Assembly: GCF_002157205.1 (NCBI RefSeq)
Contig: NZ_CP021358.1
Span: 3,348,001-3,412,000 of the forward strand
Length of the DNA stretch: 64,000 nt
Source: Kushneria marisflavi
GTDB lineage: Bacteria > Pseudomonadota > Gammaproteobacteria > Pseudomonadales > Halomonadaceae
Direction: 5' to 3'
Shown here: positions 60,846 through 64,000 of the stretch, piece by piece
Layout of the letters: each line of letters starts with the position of its first letter
Numbering within the stretch: position 1 is the stretch's first letter
Position numbers and translations under genes: made by a program
The notes under the pieces: model-generated
Told to the model about the DNA's origin: nothing
Database searches by the model: none
Seen by the model: only the letters and a program-made list of their open reading frames with translations

Positions 60846-62129
60846 ATGGCAGGAGAAACCAACGCTTCCAATATGGTAGTCGGGCTGGATATCGGAACAT
60901 CCAAGGTTGTGGCCATTGTTGGACAACCCACTGATGACGGCGGCATCGAAATTGCCGGCATCGGCTCTCACCCCTCGCATGGCATGAAAAAAGGGGTGGT
61001 CATCAATATCGAATCCACGGTGCAGTCGATTCAGCGCGCCGTTGAAGAAGCCGAACTCATGGCAGGGTGCGACATCCACTCTGTTTATGTCGGAATCGCC
61101 GGCAGCCATATCAGTTCCATGAATTCCGATGGTGTTGTGGCCATCAAGGAGCGCGAAGTGGCGCCGTCAGATATTGACCGCGTCATTGATTCTGCCCGCG
61201 CTCGTGCCATCTCTGAAGGACAGCGGATTCTGCATGTGCTGCCGCAGGAATATGCCATCGATACTCAGGAAGGCATTCGTGAGCCACTGGGTATGTCGGG
61301 CGTGCGCCTTGAGGCGAGGGTTCACCTGGTGACTGCGGCACTCAACGCCGTCCAGAATATCGAAAAATGTGTTCGTCGCTGCGGTCTAGAAGTGGACGAC
61401 ATCATCCTTGAGCAGCTGGCTTCAAGCTATGCCGTGCTGACCGAGGATGAGCGTGAACTGGGCGTATGCATGGTGGATATCGGTGGTGGTACTACCGATA
61501 TTGCCGTCTTCACTGAAGGCGCTATCCGGCATACGGCCGTCATCCCCATTGCCGGTGATCAGGTCACCAATGACATTGCCATGGCATTGCGGACACCGAC
61601 CCAGTATGCCGAAGACATCAAGGTCAAATATGCCTGTGCGCTGACACAGCTGGCTTCCAGCGATGAAATGATCAAGGTGCCCAGTGTGGGAGACCGCCCG
61701 GCACGCGATCTTTCCAGGCAGCATCTGGCCGAGGTGGTCGAGCCTCGCTATGAAGAGCTTTTTACCCTGGTGAGAGAAGAGCTTCGGCGCAGTGGGTATG
61801 AAGATCTGGTCGCCGCCGGTATCGTATTGACAGGCGGCACCTCAAGAATGGAAGGGGTAGGGGAGCTGGCAGAGGAAATATTTCACATGCCGGTGCGTAT
61901 TGCCTGTCCGCAGAACGTACGGGGTTTGGCGGATGTCGTGCGCAATCCAATTTATTCGACCGGGGTTGGTTTGTTACTCTACGGCATGAAATATTCTCGC
62001 TACTCGCGTTCTACGGCCCAACCCCGCCGGGATGAGCAGCCAAGACGTTACCAGTCCGAGCGCCAGGACAACGAGCGGCTCTCCTCAACCATTACGCGGA
62101 TCAAGGGCTGGTTAAAAGGAAATTTCTGA
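60846..62129 (+). CDS. ftsA: Cell division protein FtsA
   Basis: Actin-like membrane tether for FtsZ. 427 residues: VGLDIGTSKVVAIVG (about 12-26), 1C subdomain (about 90-165), [20 protein letters not shown] (about 208-227), GIVLTGGTSRMEGVGELAEE, and a C-terminal amphipathic helix (STITRIKGWLKGNF). AGGGAG is about 12 nt before the ATG; a stop codon just upstream excludes an earlier start. 33 nt before ftsZ. Confidence 0.97.
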   Translation: MAGETNASNMVVGLDIGTSKVVAIVGQPTDDGGIEIAGIGSHPSHGMKKGVVINIESTVQSIQRAVEEAELMAGCDIHSVYVGIAGSHISSMNSDGVVAIKEREVAPSDIDRVIDSARARAISEGQRILHVLPQEYAIDTQEGIREPLGMSGVRLEARVHLVTAALNAVQNIEKCVRRCGLEVDDIILEQLASSYAVLTEDERELGVCMVDIGGGTTDIAVFTEGAIRHTAVIPIAGDQVTNDIAMALRTPTQYAEDIKVKYACALTQLASSDEMIKVPSVGDRPARDLSRQHLAEVVEPRYEELFTLVREELRRSGYEDLVAAGIVLTGGTSRMEGVGELAEEIFHMPVRIACPQNVRGLADVVRNPIYSTGVGLLLYGMKYSRYSRSTAQPRRDEQPRRYQSERQDNERLSSTITRIKGWLKGNF

Positions 62130-62162
62130 CAGGACTGCCTTGGCGGTCCAGGAGACGGGGTT

Positions 62163-63344
62163 ATGTTTGAGCTTGTAGACAATGCGCCATCCAGCAGCGC
62201 GGTAATCAAGGTAATCGGCGTAGGTGGTGGCGGCGGCAACGCTGTCAACCACATGGTCGAAAGCAATATCGAAGGCGTTGAATTCATCTGCGCGAACACC
62301 GATGCGCAGGCGCTCAAGAGAGTTGCTGCCAAGACCGTCTTGCAGCTGGGCAGTGAAATTACCAAGGGATTGGGTGCCGGGGCAAACCCGGAAGTCGGCC
62401 GTCAGGCCGCCATGGAAGACCGCGAGCGTATTGCAGAGCTCCTGCAGGGTGCCGACATGGTATTCATCACCGCTGGCATGGGTGGCGGTACCGGTACCGG
62501 TGGTGCACCTGTTGTTGCGCAGGTGGCCAAGGAACTGGGCATTCTGACCGTGGCGGTGGTCACGCGTCCTTTCCCGTTTGAAGGGCCCAAGCGACAGCGT
62601 GCTGCCGAAGAGGGCATGAAAGAGCTCTCCGAACATGTCGACTCCCTGATCACCATTCCCAATGAAAAGCTGCTGACGGTGCTGGGCAAGAATGCCAGCC
62701 TGCTGACGGCCTTCAGTGCTGCAAATGACGTGCTTCTTGGCGCCGTTCAGGGTATCGCGGAGCTGATCACAAGCCCGGGTATCATCAACGTCGACTTTGC
62801 AGACGTTCGTACGGTGATGTCCGAAATGGGCATGGCCATGATGGGTACCGGTACGGCGATGGGTGAAAACCGCGCCCGTGAAGCGGCCGAGAAAGCCATT
62901 CGCAGCCCGCTGCTGGAAGATATCGATCTCAATGGCGCGCGCGGCATTCTGGTCAACATCACGGCCGGCCCGGATCTTTCCATTGGTGAGTTCAATGACG
63001 TCGGTGCCACGGTGCAGGAGTTCGCTTCTCAGGACGCCACCATTGTGGTGGGTACCGCCATCGATATGGAAATGACCGACGATCTGCGTGTCACCGTTGT
63101 GGCCGCAGGCCTTGATGGCCGTGTCGAAAAGGCGACACCGCGTCAAACGCAGACTTCTCGCAACGATCAGGCGGACTACCGTCGAATGGCACGTCAGCCG
63201 GCCGTTTCACGACAGCAGGCAGCCTCGCGGGAAAAAGAGAAGGAAAAGGAACAGCAAAAGGCGTCTCGTGAGCGTCGCCAGAAGTCTCAGGAAATGGACG
63301 ACTATCTGGACATTCCTGCCTTCCTGCGCCGTCAGGCGGATTGA
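62163..63344 (+). CDS. ftsZ: Cell division protein FtsZ
   Basis: Tubulin-like GTPase forming the Z ring. 393 residues. GTPase motif [19 protein letters not shown] (about 105-123), N-terminal [20 protein letters not shown] and T7 loop region [20 protein letters not shown] are present. A basic/Gln-rich linker (about 325-375) leads to the conserved C-terminal peptide [15 protein letters not shown] for FtsA/ZipA binding. AGGAG 8-9 nt before the ATG. Confidence 0.99.
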   Translation: MFELVDNAPSSSAVIKVIGVGGGGGNAVNHMVESNIEGVEFICANTDAQALKRVAAKTVLQLGSEITKGLGAGANPEVGRQAAMEDRERIAELLQGADMVFITAGMGGGTGTGGAPVVAQVAKELGILTVAVVTRPFPFEGPKRQRAAEEGMKELSEHVDSLITIPNEKLLTVLGKNASLLTAFSAANDVLLGAVQGIAELITSPGIINVDFADVRTVMSEMGMAMMGTGTAMGENRAREAAEKAIRSPLLEDIDLNGARGILVNITAGPDLSIGEFNDVGATVQEFASQDATIVVGTAIDMEMTDDLRVTVVAAGLDGRVEKATPRQTQTSRNDQADYRRMARQPAVSRQQAASREKEKEKEQQKASRERRQKSQEMDDYLDIPAFLRRQAD

Positions 63345-63352
63345 TCTGATTG

Positions 63353-63372
63353 GGCGGCCCTTCGGGGCCGCC
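63353..63372 (+). terminator. Possible terminator after ftsZ
   Basis: GGCGGCCC (63353-63360), loop TTCG, GGGCCGCC (63365-63372), then AAGTTTTA. A very stable UUCG-capped 8-bp stem with a weak, displaced T-run; it may attenuate rather than stop transcription into lpxC. Confidence 0.45.
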
Positions 63373-63412
63373 AAGTTTTATGATGGTGATAATAATATAA
63401 AAATCGACTAAT

Positions 63413-63425
63413 CGAACACTGTTCG
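63413..63425. promoter_or_regulatory. 13-bp palindrome upstream of lpxC
   Basis: CGAACACTGTTCG, 72 nt upstream of the lpxC ATG in an AT-rich region, followed closely by another half site (GTCGAAC). Same palindrome as at 22024-22036 upstream of mgtE apart from the central base. Candidate operator; the regulator is unknown. Confidence 0.4.
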
Positions 63426-63496
63426 TTGTCGAACCCCAAGGGAACTGTTACCATATAAACAACTGTTTGAATGTTTCCTGCCTGGTAGCCCAGACT

Positions 63497-64000
63497 ATGA
63501 TCCGTCAAAGAACACTACAGAACACCATTCGCGCGACAGGCGTTGGCCTGCACTCAGGTAAAAAGGTTTATCTGACGCTGCGCCCAGCGCCGGCCAACAC
63601 CGGAATCGTGTTTGTACGTACCGATCTGGACCCGGTTGTTCGCATTCCGGCACACCCGGAAAATGTCCATTTCACGACCATGTGTACAGCAGTCGCCGTC
63701 GACGGCGTTCGCGTTTCCACGGTCGAACATCTGATGTCAGCCTTCGCGGGTCTGGGTATCGACAACGCCTTTGTTGATCTCAGCGAGCCCGAAGTGCCCA
63801 TCATGGACGGCAGCGCCGGTCCGTTCGTTTTCCTGATTCAATCGGCAGGTATCGCCGAGCAGGAAGCCGCCAAGAAGTTTATCCGTATCAAGCAGGAGTT
63901 GACGGTCAAGGACGGCGACAAGTACGCGACCTTCCTGCCACATGACGGTTTTAAGGTCAGCTTTGCCATCGACTTCGATCATCCTGTTTTTGCCAGCCAG
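63497..64000 (+). CDS. lpxC: UDP-3-O-acyl-GlcNAc deacetylase LpxC, 3'-truncated by window edge
   Basis: Zn-dependent deacetylase, the committed step of lipid A synthesis. 168 codons are visible from ATG 63497; the family is about 300 residues, so roughly the first half is here. The start ([20 protein letters not shown]) and the first zinc ligand His78 in [10 protein letters not shown] are diagnostic, as is [16 protein letters not shown]. End of the dcw cluster; an AT-rich 152-bp region with TATAAA (63454-63459) separates it from ftsZ and probably carries its own promoter. Confidence 0.97.
   Translation, partial: MIRQRTLQNTIRATGVGLHSGKKVYLTLRPAPANTGIVFVRTDLDPVVRIPAHPENVHFTTMCTAVAVDGVRVSTVEHLMSAFAGLGIDNAFVDLSEPEVPIMDGSAGPFVFLIQSAGIAEQEAAKKFIRIKQELTVKDGDKYATFLPHDGFKVSFAIDFDHPVFASQ

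Noticed and set aside
63413..63425. LexA (SOS) box
   Set aside because: The gammaproteobacterial LexA site is CTGT-N8-ACAG. The Gram-positive type is CGAAC-N4-GTTCG. Here the spacing is three bases, so neither fits.
63441..63480. Sigma-E type promoter before lpxC (GGAACTG...)
   Set aside because: The -35-like GGAACTG has no matching TCTGA-type -10 at the right distance.

Overview
This 64 kb window is chromosomal DNA of a gammaproteobacterium, moderately GC-rich and almost fully coding. Gene order (mreBCD-maf-rng-yhdP-tldD; lptCAB-rpoN-hpf-ptsN-rapZ-npr; mlaFEDCB-ibaG-murA; zapE-rplM-rpsI-sspAB; lpoA-yraN-diaA-dolP with rsmI; the dcw cell-wall/division cluster ending in lpxC) is classic for Pseudomonas/Halomonas-type bacteria. 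A carotenoid (crt) operon at the left edge, together with the protein sequences, suggests a pigmented member of the Halomonadaceae, possibly Kushneria-like. That placement is an inference from content, not a computed phylogeny.

Layout. 1-3941 (-): crtE-crtI-crtB-crtY, four genes joined by 4-nt ATGA overlaps; crtY is cut by the window edge. 4233-4931 (+): a short-chain dehydrogenase. 5061-8345 (-): gatCAB, the Asp/Glu-tRNA amidotransferase. 8568-18549 (+): mreBCD, maf, rng, yhdP, tldD (cell shape, envelope, RNA processing, peptide maturation). 18571-20563: darP (-) divergent from pmbA (+), the TldD partner. 20618-29288 (-): mgtE, npr, rapZ, ptsN, hpf, rpoN, lptB, lptA, lptC, kdsC, kdsD, linking nitrogen-PTS regulation, sigma-54, LPS export and Kdo synthesis. 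29508-36443 (+): mlaFEDCB, ibaG, murA, hisG, hisD. 36474-37712 (-): a DegS/AlgW-type protease. 37911-42881: a Nif3-family protein, zapG (-), zapE, rplM-rpsI, sspA-sspB. 42985-46302 (-): dolP, diaA, yraN, lpoA, divergent from rsmI (+). 47429-47796: rnpB, the RNase P RNA. 47828-64000 (+): rsmH-ftsL-ftsI-murE-murF-mraY-murD-ftsW-murG-murC-ftsQ-ftsA-ftsZ-lpxC, with lpxC cut by the right edge.

Most of the window builds the cell envelope: peptidoglycan precursors (murA, murE, murF, mraY, murD, murG, murC), septal synthesis (ftsI, ftsW, ftsL, ftsQ, lpoA), cytoskeleton (mreB, ftsA, ftsZ), LPS (kdsC, kdsD, lptABC, lpxC) and outer-membrane lipid asymmetry (mla). I see no tRNA or rRNA gene, insertion sequence, prophage, CRISPR array, toxin-antitoxin pair or defence system. 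The only accessory-looking locus is the crt operon with the adjacent dehydrogenase.

Points that stand out: mreC seems to start at an ATC codon placed exactly where homologues start and just behind a strong Shine-Dalgarno; mraZ and ddlB are missing from the dcw cluster; ftsQ and ftsA are separated by an unusual AT-rich 197-bp gap with palindromes; the palindrome CGAACANTGTTCG occurs upstream of both mgtE and lpxC; and a spaced inverted repeat sits in the crtE upstream region. No clearly new multi-gene system is visible. No gene-free stretch exceeds 300 bases; the longest is 3942-4232.
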